This document shows positions 11,422 through 22,952 of a stretch of DNA of 64,000 nucleotides, piece after piece; position 1 is the stretch's first letter; each line of letters begins with the position of its first letter. The DNA is from Magnolia sinica (taxonomy: Eukaryota > Streptophyta > Magnoliopsida > Magnoliales > Magnoliaceae), in contig NC_080584.1 of NCBI RefSeq assembly GCF_029962835.1, positions 79,388,862 to 79,452,861 of the forward strand, in the 5' to 3' direction. The translations under genes were made by a program, and so were the position numbers. The notes under the pieces are model-generated. The model searched no databases, was not told the DNA's origin, and saw nothing but the letters and a program-made list of their open reading frames with translations.

Positions 11422-11765
11422 TGTTGGGGGCCTTGTACAAAACCTTAAGATCTAGCCTCCCAAAGCAAATCAGAATTATGGATAATAAAGCAAGGAAATA
11501 AATCAAAGCATAAATCACACACCACACAATAGATTTTTACGTGGAAAACCCTCAAAGAGGTAAAAACCACGAGACTTTATCCAGATCAACAATCTACTAT
11601 GAAGTAAAACGTTACAACCTTCTTCACTCACGCAGGAGTGGATAAACAATAAGAGAAACAAAGAAAACAGAGAGATCTCACCGATTACGAGGACGTAGAA
11701 GCGCTGAGATATAAATTGCACAGTAGATAACCTCTACGATCATAACCTCCCTTTTATAAGCTTCA

Positions 11766-11810
<45 letters not shown>

Positions 11811-12132
11811 CACCTTTAATAGCCCTCTTATGTTTTTCATGTAATTAGAAAAATCCTAGGAACCCTTATTTATAGTTTTAGGAAACTTCTTTCTGCATCC
11901 CAGTTGCGAAATGACTCAGATTTCCGCAATCCGTAAAATCGCCGAACAAATCTACATAACCACGACCGATTGAGTGTCACCCAAGACCAGTTGAGCACCC
12001 CGAAGAAAAATAACCCAAAGTCGTTGGACTTTGAGTTGAGTCAGGGTTTGAATCCACGATTGGTCGTGCACCAGCCCTCGATCGGTTGTGTAGGGCTCAC
12101 AACCGGTCGAGCATGGGGAAAAAACTCCATCA
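11422..12132 (-). repeat. 3' LTR of a Ty1/copia element, copy A
   Basis: Bounded by TGTTGGGGGCC on the plus side and ...CTCCATCA at the other, so TG...CA ends hold on both strands. A purine-rich tract lies just outside (minus strand, AAAAAGGGAGAGAT). The block TTTTTACGTGGAAAACCCTC at about 11,535 is typical of plant copia LTRs. The internal remnant follows at 12,133. The copy B counterpart is 57,178-57,876. Confidence 0.7.
11776..11808. repeat. (CT)n microsatellite in the copia LTR
   Basis: A run of CT units, visibly shorter in the counterpart near 57,531-57,553. This is a length difference between otherwise very similar copies. Confidence 0.9.
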
Positions 12133-12850
12133 AATCTCTCCCTTTTTGACTTAGGAGGGATTTATCTTCTTCAAGCCAGTCTGGTTTGTACAAACCTCAA
12201 ACTTGCCCTTGAGTAAAGCCTTGGTCATCATGTCTGACCTATTATCGTCTGTGTGGACATTCTCAAGCTGTAACACCTTCTGTTCTAAAGTATCCCTAAT
12301 ACAGTAATACCGAATCTCTATGTGCTTTAACTTGGAATGCTGACTTGAATTCTTGCTCAAGTGTATAGCACTCTAATTATTGTAATAGACCACGTGCTCC
12401 CCTGCTTCAGGGTAAGTTCCTGTAAGAACCTCTTCATCAAAAGCATCTCTTTATATGTCTCTATAACTGCAATGTACTCGGCATCTGTCGTCGACAATGC
12501 CACCACCTTCTGTATCTTACTTTGCCAAGAAATCGCTCCCCTTGTAAATGCGAACATGAACCCCGATGTACACTTCTTGAAGTCTATGTCGCCTGCCATA
12601 TCTGCATCTGTGTAGCCATCTAATACAAATTTTTCATCACCATAACATATGCTCAACCTGGATAAGCTTCTTAGATACTGCAGTATCCATTTCACCGTTG
12701 CCCAATGCTTTTTGCCAGGATTGACAAGATACTGGCTGACAACACCAACCGCATATGTTATGTTTGGGCGTGTACACACCTAGCATATATCAAACTTTCT
12801 ACAGCTGATGCATAGGGTATCTTTCCATCACTAGTGTCCCTCCGTATCAC
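12133..12850 (-). mobile_element. Ty1/copia RNase H and C-terminal pol remnant, copy A
   Basis: Minus-strand frames carry recognisable copia signatures: CTRPNITYAVGVVSQY, YTDADMAGD (RNase H start), STTDAEYIA and HTDDNRSDMMTK. This is the normal order for the end of copia pol before the 3' LTR. Only the last part of the element is present and it is broken, with at least two breaks. The rest is absent from the window. A fossil, duplicated with its surroundings (57,877-58,595). Confidence 0.8.
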
Positions 12851-13430
12851 AAAAATTAATTTAGCTGGTCAATGTATCATGTGGGAGATCGTATTAAAGA
12901 CACCTAGTTCTCTTCCGAAAATTTTACCCATATTTTCCGGCCTCTGATTTATTGGCAGATTGTCTGGACTGCTTGATAATAGAGTAGCCTTATATTTTGC
13001 TCCTATACGTCTAAACAGAGGGAAGCCAACTAAGTGACGGCTCCAACCTCTCACACGTGGTTTACATTGGCACATGTGGTAGCTTGTAGATGGGATGGCT
13101 TATAAACTCTTTCAGGAAAAAAGAAAAGAAGAAAGAAAATTAAGGATTGTTTGGATTCATGGAAAGGAGGAAAAGGGATGGTGTTTCCTGAGAAGCCTTA
13201 TTTCTAATAAATTATGAAAACGTAAATAGTATTTTCTTATTTTTCAACAAATTTTGAGATATATTTTTAAATTTTTTGTTTGTCATTGTTTGTCAAAATA
13301 ATATGCTTTCTTTTTAAGAAAGAGTTTCCAGATAGTCACTAGCATTGCTAGATTAGGACATGTGGAATATGTAAGGTGTTTGAATATTGATAGTGGACCG
13401 TGTGACTTGCTAAGCACATGTGGATACTTG
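12851..13430. other. Stretch without a recognisable gene
   Basis: AT-rich spacer between the copia remnant and the Athila insertion. It includes a GGATTCATGGAAA block also found near 42,080 and 45,930, so at least part is dispersed repeat. No coding evidence. Confidence 0.45.
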
Positions 13431-13435
13431 AAGTT
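13431..13435. repeat. Target-site repeat (left) of Athila copy A
   Basis: AAGTT directly precedes the LTR. The same five bases follow the other LTR at 25,060-25,064, as expected for Ty3/gypsy integration. Confidence 0.9.
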
Positions 13436-15629
13436 TGTTCACTCCCCAAGTATAGGGTTGTGATGTCGTAATAAACTCGATAAGACCGAGGTCGAATCCA
13501 CAGGGACTGAAACTTGTACGTTTCCTGAAACTAGGTAGAAATAGAACTAGACTAAGATATGATCTAACCAAATAGAAATTTAAGGAATAGTTGTGGAATA
13601 ATTATCTAAAACTTTAAGGAATTCAGAGGAAGAAACTAGGGATTCAGAGGATCCACTTGTAGAGATCAGGGAGATCTTATGCCTGCATCAAGGATTATGG
13701 AAATCAACTGAACCTACTTGATCTGGTTTTTAAGAGATGAAAAGTATATGAATTAGAATGGATTCCATCATCTAACCATGCCCAGGAGACAAAGCCAACA
13801 ACAGGATTAAACTAATTACCAACCAATCAACAATGTATGAGGATCAGGAAGGGTACTGTCATCCAACCATGCCCAGGAGACGATGGTGAACAACAGGGCT
13901 TCCTGACGTCATAAACATCCAAAAAGAAAGAAAAAAAAAGAGATATTCAAAGCCGTTGCAGACCCATTGTAATTTTAGTCACAACAGACCATTTAAAGAC
14001 AAAAAAATATTCCATTAATACAAATCAACTTCAGTTGAATGAAAAACAGGAAATAGTATCTCCCATCTCGCCACAAGCTTCACCTCTTAGCCTTAGCTAA
14101 GAGGTTTAGCCACTCATGATTGGCCTAAACCCAAAACAAATAGAAAGAAAAAGAAAACGAAAAAGAGAAGAAAAATAAAGGAAAAAAAACTTCTTATCTT
14201 TAACCTCTCATCTTTCCTCTCTCTCGTTTTCAGCCCTGACGCTCCGGCAACTCTCTCTCTCTGTTACAGCAGAAAACCCACGACCGAGCCCAACTCCAGC
14301 AGAAAACCCACGACCGAGCCCAACTCCAGCCGACCTCTATTTTTCTCCCGTTCAAAACCAAACCGAGCACCCCCTTCTCTTCTTTCTTCCGTCCTCTTAT
14401 ACAGAACTGTCGTCCGAGCCCAATTTCCGTCCTCCATGCGGAAGTCTTACGCACCAGAGACCATGTTGGAGTCGGAATGAAACGGCTTTCGCAGCGACAG
14501 GCGGAGGACTCGTGATCAACCCTCGTTTGGCTTGAGATTTTGGACGACTGATCGTCCAAAATCAAAATCGGACTTCTTGGTGGTGGTCATGGCTCCCTGT
14601 TGATGAGAATGAATGGTTTGGATTGCTGATCCGATCACTGTCTTGATCAGGGAACGGTCCGGAAGTCCCGGCTGCGCGTAACAGGGCTTGCACTAGGATG
14701 TTGGTGGAGGCCATGAATGATGCTGGAGAGGAAATCCACTCCGTCAGTTGGATTCGCCTCGGAATTCTGGTTGGAGATGGACGGTTTTGGTTGTCTGTTG
14801 ATGCGGTGCACTGAATTTTGAATTTCACCGCCCATTCTGCGTTAAACGGCTAGGAACATGCGATAGGTTGCATGGTGGAGAAAAACCACCTAGGCGAGGG
14901 TCTTGGCCATCCTACAGATCAAATGGACGGTTTGGATCATCGAACTGAGGATTGAGTGGGGCCCACAACGATCTCCCGGTGGACACAGCGTCGGACGCTA
15001 TTTCTTAGAGGAAGACGGACTCAGGTCAGCATATAGTTTGACCGGACTCTCCGTCCAGTGCGGCGCGGGCAGCGGTGCACTATGTACACCCGTTGTGCAT
15101 ACGGAGTCCACTGTGATGATCGTGAGCAATCCGCTCCGTCCATCCGCTTTGACACGTGGTTTAAACAGTCTAGAACAATTTTGAAGTATATCCGGATATC
15201 AGGCGGGCCCCACATAATGATTAAAGGGGCTGATCTGTCCATTGGGCCACTTCTAGAGGGATCCAATGGCTGAAATTTGACGTGTACGGTTACTTTATGG
15301 TCCTCAGGCCACGTATGAAGTTTCGAACTGATCAGATGGTGGGAATCCTATGATTTTGCATTCTGGTTGACTTTCAGGCCACTTGAGCTTCAGTTTCTCA
15401 ATTTCCGCGGACCCCTGGTGTATAATTCCGTCGCTCTTGGTCTTCTAGAGTCCGTTCCTTGCCTTGGTACTCCTGGAGCGTCAAATCCATGCATTTACCA
15501 CCCTTTTTCAGCCCATGCTCATAAATATACTCTGCATCACAAACATAATTAAATCAGGCCATTAAACGGTATCATACTTGTAAAACTATGCAGCAACTGG
15601 GTCTGATATGCAATATTTGACCCTCAACA
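13436..15629 (-). repeat. 3' LTR of Athila copy A
   Basis: Plus-strand ends are TGTTCACTCCCC and CCCTCAACA, so TG...CA on both strands. The inner part (about 14,900-15,300) contains words typical of the local foldback family (GGGGCCCACAAC, CCGTCCATCCG). Short open frames in it are not genes. Confidence 0.92.
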
Positions 15630-15644
15630 CAACCCCCAACCAGC
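15630..15644 (-). other. Polypurine tract of Athila copy A
   Basis: The minus strand reads GCTGGTTGGGGGTTG immediately before the 3' LTR, the expected place for plus-strand priming. The tract is G-rich but short and contains T, so the exact limits are uncertain. Confidence 0.5.
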
Positions 15645-16861
15645 ATTTTGCTAGTCCCAAGCAAAGTATGCGAAAAATAAGTTGAGAAATACAGGACAAT
15701 TTTTATGAATTTAAAAAAACACAGTCTAGATTCGAAAATTCTAAGATGCATGAATGTTGGATATTACTTCCTCCTGGAATCAAGTGCACAAAAAAATTTC
15801 ATAATCAACTTAAAAGTATTTATGCATTAATTAGAACAATTCTAAACCATGAGTATCATGAGTGTATAATAAAATCTCGGCTTATCATCATTAAGAAATC
15901 CAATGGATAATTTTTATGATAACATTGATAATCAAAACAGTATTTAGGACACTCAAAACTTAAATCAGAATTTGCCTTTCAATTCCTTTTTTTTTTTTTT
16001 TTTTCTTTTATCGAGGGGGAGGAGAATTGAATTCACACCTATAGGGAGCAAACCTATGGTGAAAATTATTCGCCTAACCTTTTCCAAAGGTATCTCTCTC
16101 TCTCTCTCTCTTTTTTTTTTATTTTTATTTTTTATTTTTTATGACGGGCAAATTTTCCAAGCTGGTTCCTTACATGCCTAGTGATTACCAAGTTAACCCT
16201 TTAATATCAAACTGAAATCTTAATGTGAAAGCGAGATGCGACATGTGAACTCATAACTCAATCAATGTTTAAAACTTCCAATTATAGATTAATACTTCAA
16301 ACTTAACTGTGAAATCTAATATAATAGATAACTGAATCTAAGAGTCATAAATTACCAACTTCACTTATCTTGTAATTTTAAATCCAAGATGGTTATCAAA
16401 ATCACTTCAAATTCAACAAAATGTCAGAAAATTTTTAAAATTTTCACAACTTTTGTACAAGACCAAGAAACATGCTGATTAAGTGACCTAATCTCCCGCC
16501 CCCAACCTAAAATCTACATTGTCCTCAATGTAAAAGAAATAAGTATGCGATGCACATGGGACAAAAAGTAAATGAGAAGTGATGGAAAGATAATACCTGG
16601 ATGAAAGAACCAAGAGGCTTTTCAAAGATTTCTACGTAAGAGCGGTCAGCACAAGAGAGAAACCAACAGAAGTAAAATAAAATAACAAAAATACAATCCT
16701 ACCTATACCACTTTCGTAGGTGCTCTCGATTGCATTTAGCGTATGCAACAAACCTTTAAACCCCTAGGTTTCCCCTAGTGGACGAGTTGTAGTCTCGTGA
16801 GGGTTTGCAGTAATGTTACCCACAAACATTGAACTGACTATACCTCCATCAGACTAGGAGA
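15645..16861 (-). other. Non-coding region between integrase and 3' LTR of Athila copy A
   Basis: AT-rich, with a poly-T run near 15,990 and (CT)n/poly-T near 16,088-16,140. Athila relatives may carry an envelope-like frame here, and I see none. Confidence 0.6.
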
Positions 16862-19800
16862 TTAATCCTGGTAAACAGGATCCATCAGAGGCATGGACAT
16901 GTCCTCTGAATCAAATTTCTCGACAAATGGTTTCAATCGATGTCCATTGACTTTAAACTCCTTGCCATTGTCGGGATCTCTTATCTCAACGGCCCCATGC
17001 GGAAAAACAGTGACAACAATATAAGGACCGGTCAAACGAGATCGAAGCTTACCCGGAAAGAGATGTAATCGAGAATTGTACAAAAGGACCTTCTGACCAG
17101 GCGTGAATGATTTTCGCGAAATGTGTTGGTCATGAAATGCTTTCATCTTGTCCTTGTAAATTCTCGAATTATCGTACGCATCATTTCGGATTTCTTCAAG
17201 TCCATTCAATTGAAGTTTGCGTAGCGAGCCAGCGTTGTCCAGATTGAAATTAAAATTTTTGATCGCCCAGTACGCTTTATGTTCCAGTTCCACAGGCAAG
17301 TGACAAGCCTTCCCATAGACAAGTCTAAAGGGAGACATTCCAATAGGAGTTTTAAATGCAGTACGGTATGCCCATAAGGCATCGGTCAATCGGATTGACC
17401 AATTCTTACGATCTGGGTTAACCGTTTTCTCCAAAATGTGTTTAATTTCTCTATTAGAAATCTCAGCTTGCCCACTTGTTTGTGGATGGTACGGGGTGCT
17501 CACCTTATGAGAAATACCATATTTCTTCATTAAGCTCTCAAATGGTTTATTACAGAAGTGTGAGCCCCCATCACTAATGATGGCTCGAGGCGTTCCGAAT
17601 CGAGAAAGGATGTTTTCTTTTAGGAATTTAATGACCGTGCGATGGTCATTCTTTCGACACGGAATCGCTTCGACCCATTTAGTGACATAATCCACGGCGA
17701 GCAAAATATACAGATTCCCAAACGATTGGGGGAATGGTCCCATGAAATCGATGCCCCAGCAATCAAATGCTTCAATGATAAGAATGAGATTCAAAGGCAT
17801 CATATTTCGACGGGACAATGCACCCAATTTCTGGCAATGCTCACAAGCTTTGCAAAACTCATGAGTGTCCCTAAACATAGTGGGCCAGTAAAAGCCACAC
17901 TGCAGAATCTTGGCCGTGGTCTTTTTAGCAGAAAAGTGACCACCACAGGCCTCTGAGTGACAGAAGGAGATGACGCTCTGATGCTCATCGTCTGGTACAC
18001 ATCTCCTTAGAATTTGGTCTGGGCAATATTTAAATAAATAAGGATCATCCCAGAAAAAGTTGCGCACCTCGGTGAAAAATTTCTTCTTATCTTGCGCAGT
18101 CCACTGTGTCGGTATGGCACCTGTAGCAAGATAGTTAGCAATATCAGCGAACCAAGGTGAATGGGAGACTCTGAACAGTTGTTCATCAGGGAACATATCA
18201 TTGATATGGGTCGCCTCAAGGGAATCAGAGGTATTAAGGCGAGAAAGGTGATCGGCCACAACGTTTTCTACTCCCTTTTTATCTTTAATTTCCAAATCGA
18301 ATTCTTGGAGTAGAAGGATCCATCGTATCAGGCGGGGCTTAGAATCATTCTTCGAAAGAAGATACTTAAGTGCCGCATGATCTGTATAGATAATGATCTT
18401 GGATCCGATCAAGTAGGACCTAAATTTGTCCAAGGCGAACACTACAGCTAAGAGTTCCTTTTCCGTAGTCGAGTAGTTCACTTGGGCAGGATTTAGAGTC
18501 CTACTCGCATAATGAATGACGTAGGGCCTCTTATCTTTTCTCTGGCCTAGGACCGCCCCAAGAGCATAATCAGAAGCGTCGCACATAAGCTCAAAAGGAA
18601 GGTTCCAGTCGGGTGGCTGCATGATAGGTGCAGTGGTTAACGTGCCCTTAAGCTTGGTGAAAGCTTCCTGGCACTGCTCAGTCCACTCATACGGAGCATC
18701 CTTTTGAAGAAGATTACATAAAGGACGAGAGAGAAGACTAAAGTCCTTTATGAATCGCCTGTAAAATCCTGCGTGTCCTAAGAAGGATCGCACGTCTCTG
18801 ATGTTCTTGGGTGGAGGTAGGTTAGAGATAAGATCGATTTTTGCCTTATCTACCTCGATTCCTTTGGACGAGATGATATGCCCAAGGACAATTCCCTTCT
18901 GAACCATGAAATGGCACTTCTCCCAATTAAGTACCAAGTTCTTTTCTTCACATCTTTTCAGCACACATTTAAGACTTTCCAGGCACTTGCTGAAAGATGG
19001 ACCATAAACAGAGAAGTCGTCCATGAAGACCTCTAGATATTGCCCTACCATATCAGAAAAGATACTAAGCATACATCGCTGAAAGGTGGCAGGGGCATTA
19101 CATAGTCCGAATGGCATCCTTCGGTAGGCAAAGGTGCCGTAGGGACATGTAAATGTGGTCTTTTCCTGGTCTTCAGGGGCTATCTCTATCTGGTTGTAGC
19201 CTGAATACCCGTCAAGGAAACTGTAATAGGAATGACCAGCTAACCTTTCCAGGATCTGATCAATGAATGGTAAAGGAAAGTGGTCTTTCCTCGTGACGGT
19301 ATTCAACTTCCTGTAGTCAATGCACATTCTCCAACCAGTAGTGACTCTAGTTGGCACGAGTTCATTATTAGCATTGGCTACGATGGTGATTCTGGACTTC
19401 TTAGGGACCACTTGAGTTGGACTCACCCATTGACTATCAGATATAGGGTATATAATACCCACGTCTAATAGTTTAAGAACCTCGGCCTTAACCACTTCCT
19501 TCATATTTGGATTTAGTCTACGTTGTGGTTGCCGAGCGATTTTTGCATTATCCTCAAGATATATGCGGTGAGTACAAATCGAGGGATCGATTCCCTTGAG
19601 GTCCGCTATCGTCCATCCCAGGGCTCCTTTATGCTCAATGAGAGTAGATATAAGCATACTCTCATGTTCTTTCTCCAGGTGGGCAGAGATCACCACCGGG
19701 TATGTCTCATCTTGACCTAAATAGGCATATTTCAAATCAGAGGGCAAAGGTTTTAGGTCAAGCTTCGGCGGCTTGAGGTTAGACGGTAGAGGCACTACAT

Positions 19801-22060
19801 CGGTTTGTGGCAATTCTTCAAATTGTGGCCTCCACCGGTTAACTTCAAGTACCGGTGCAGTATCAAGCAAGGCGCACGTCTCCCTAAGCATGTCATCATC
19901 AAAATCATGAGAGTGGGCTAGGCATGTCTCCAGATGGTCAGAGGTTAAGGTCAGAGGTGTTGTATCTTCCACGAAAGAGTCAATCATGTTAATGTCGTGG
20001 AAATCGTCATCATCCTCTGCGTTGCTGCCGTTATTGAAAAAAATATTTGACTCCAATGTCAAATTTCCAAAAGACATAGTCATGATACCATTCCTGCAAT
20101 TGATAATTGCATTTGACGTGGCAAGGAATGGGCGACCAAGAATGACGGGAATCTGAGTGCTCATGTTATTGATGGGTTCGGTGTCCAGGATGATAAAATC
20201 TACAGGGTAGTAAAATCTATCGACTTGGACTAACACATCCTCAATTATCCCTCTTGGTACACGAACAGAGCGATCAGCAAGTTGTAGTGTGGTTAGGGTG
20301 GGTTTTAATTCACCCAAACCTAACTGTTTGTATACCGAGTAGGGAATCAGATTGACGCTCGCTCCTAAGTCAAGAAGTGCGTGATCAATTCGATGGTTCC
20401 CGATTACACATGATATGGTTGGGCTACCGGGATCCTTGAATTTCTGTGGCACGTCTTGCTTCAGGATGGCACTTACTTTCTCAGTCAAGAAAATTTTCTT
20501 TTGAATAATTTTCCGTCTTTTGGTCGTGCATAAGTCTTTCAGGAATTTGGCATATGAAGGTATCTGTTTAACGACATCAAGTAGAGGAATGTTGACTTTC
20601 ACTTGTTTCAACACCTCTAGGATATCCTGAGAGTTAGAGAGAGGTTTTGGTGAAACCAACTGTTGGGGAAACGGAGCAACTGGCTTCTCTAAAATATCAG
20701 CTTCTACTTTTTGTGGAGCATCACTGGATCCATCATTGTTGTCCTCTTCTGGTTCTTGAGGCTTTTCGGGCCGAACCGGAAGAGTTTTATCAATGATCTT
20801 CCCACTCCTAAGAGTGGTGATGGATTTAGCATGCCCCATCTGATTTGAAGAGCTGGGATCATTATTCTCGTACTGCGGTTTAGGATTGGGGAGAGGTTGT
20901 GCAGGAAGCATCCCCTTTTCTATAACCGTCATACGAGAATCTATCTTTTGCATAAAATCTGTAATTCCCCGCATTGCCTGAGCCAGCTCTTGTATGAGAT
21001 TTTGAACCGGTTCCTCTTGAGGTTTCACTTGATTTGGATTTTGATTGAAGAAACCTGGAGGAGTCGCCGTTTGTCCATTCCTCCAACTAAAGTTGGGATG
21101 ATTTTTCCAGCCAGGATTGTATGTGTTGAAATTAGGTCCAGTAAAAAGTCTTTGATAATTATTTACGGCATTGGCTTGTTCATTCAACACTCCTCGAAAG
21201 GCAGGTATTGTAGGACAGTTTTCAGTTGTGTGAATGTTGCAATCACAGATGCCGCAAACAATTTCATTGACCTTATCCTTCTTTCCTTCCATGACCTCAA
21301 CTTTCCTTATGAGTGTAGTCACTTTACACTTGAGATCATCCTCTTCTTTCAAGAGATATAATCCACCTTTCTCCTTTAATTGAGTCGGCCTAGACGTGGT
21401 ATTCGCCATTGGATAATAGTCCCATGATTGTGTTTTTTCAGCCAAACTGTTGAGGTAGTCCCATACCTCGTCGACATCTTTATTAATGAACTCTCCATTA
21501 CACATTGTCTCGACCATTTAGCGCATAGAAGATGTCAGTCCATCATAGAAAAAATTTGTAATGCGCCACGTTTCAAATCCGTGTTGTGGGCATGAACTGA
21601 CCAAGTCTTTGAACCTTTCCCAACATTGGAAGAATGTTTCATCTTCCTTTTGGGCAAAGTTCATGATTGCTTTTCTGAGGGTAATCGTTTTATGATGTGG
21701 GAATAATTTTTTTATGAATTCCCTCTGCATGTCGTTCCATGTGCCAATGGATCTAGGACGTAGTGAATGTAACCACGTCTTAGCTTTCTCTTTTAAGGAA
21801 AAAGGAAAGAGTTTCAGCCTAATTGTATCCTCAGATATATTAGGAAAACATAATGTAGCTATTATCTCATCGAACTCTTTCAAATGTAAATATGGACTTT
21901 CAGATTCAAGTCCATGGAATTTGGGAAGGAGTTGGATAACTCGGATGTCCATTTGTCCTATATTTTCGGAAAAATCATGCATGAGGGCATACTCACTCCG
22001 CGCAGGTTGTAGATAATCTCGTAAAGTACGAGGCGGGGTGCTGTTGCACCTCATTCTCAT
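16862..22060 (-). mobile_element. gag-pol coding region of Athila copy A
   Basis: Read on the minus strand. Gag (retrotransposon-gag type, about 22,060 to 21,500) comes first, then a CCHC zinc knuckle near 21,256-21,215. Aspartic protease is at about 20,410-20,080 ([20 protein letters not shown]). Reverse transcriptase is at about 19,420-18,880, with the EVFMDDF active site near 19,025. RNase H is at about 18,595-18,230 ([19 protein letters not shown]). Integrase has an HHCC finger near 17,960-17,830 and a catalytic core ([10 protein letters not shown]) at about 17,770-17,250, with a C-terminal region to 16,862. This order is that of Ty3/gypsy. Almost the whole stretch is open, with about one break. 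It is a retroelement fossil and not a host gene. Confidence 0.92.
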
Positions 22061-22928
22061 CTTGGGTATCCTCCACCCTAGGTGGAAGTAGAGGAGGTTG
22101 GTCTTCAGCCATAACCTCAGTTAACTCAGGGGATTTCGAGCGGTGTCTAATCCTGCGATGGATAGTCAACCCCTCAACCAATCCTCCTTCAGTCAAGAGA
22201 CGTCGAGTGTTGTCACGGGCCCACTTGGGCATGAAACACTCGCAGCCCTCAATCAAATTCGAACGAAAAGAAAATCTAGAAAGAAGGAGAGAGAGAGTTG
22301 GAAAGAAATTACCAAATTGAAGCCCCTAAGTTAAGGACCTGCAAAATAAAACAAAAATAAGTTAGATTCTAAAAAGGAGAAAAACAATCCTTTAAAAGAA
22401 AGATAACAGTAAACTAATTTCTAAAAGAAAGTGGAAACTTCTAAAATAACCTAGGAAGGTCCTATATTAGAAAGTAAATTACTAAAAGAGAACTGAAGAA
22501 TAGAAAGTAGAGAAGGAGTGTACCGAATTAGAGATTTCTATCTTAAATGCCTACAAAATAGGAAGGTTAGTTTCTAAACAAAAATTCTAAAAATAAATTA
22601 GGAAACAAATTAGATTCTAAGATTAGAAAGTTACTAAAAATAAAAGTAGAAAGTTAATTAAGAAATAACCTAGTTTCTATTTCCTACAGATGAGAGGATA
22701 CTAGAATTAGAAAATTTCTAAGATTTAAACCTTAATTCTAAAAACAGAAAAAGTAGAGAATTTAGGAAAGAATTACCAATTTAGAAATTTATGTCAAGAT
22801 CCTACAAAACAGGAAATAAGTTAGTTCTAAAAATCAAATAAAAATAAAAATTTAAAACTAAAGTTAATAAAATCCTAATCTCAAACTAATTCTAAAACTA
22901 ATTAATTTCAAAGAATCGTAATCGTCAG
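22061..22928 (-). other. 5' leader of Athila copy A
   Basis: A-rich untranslated stretch between primer-binding site and gag, full of TTCTAAAA-type words. The same kind of leader is seen at 1-372. Confidence 0.6.
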
Positions 22929-22946
22929 TCCCCGGCAACGGCGCCA
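22929..22946 (-). other. Primer-binding site (tRNA-Asp type) of Athila copy A
   Basis: Minus strand TGGCGCCGTTGCCGGGGA, complementary to the 3' end of plant tRNA-Asp including CCA, six bases inside the 5' LTR. It fixes the element's orientation. Confidence 0.9.
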
Positions 22947-22952
22947 AAAACT

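Noticed and set aside
14230-15552. Several 60-110-codon frames on both strands
   Set aside because: They lie wholly inside the Athila LTR and recur in every LTR copy.
15645-16861. Envelope-like frame between integrase and 3' LTR of the Athila element
   Set aside because: No frame of meaningful length; text is AT-rich with poly-T and CT runs.
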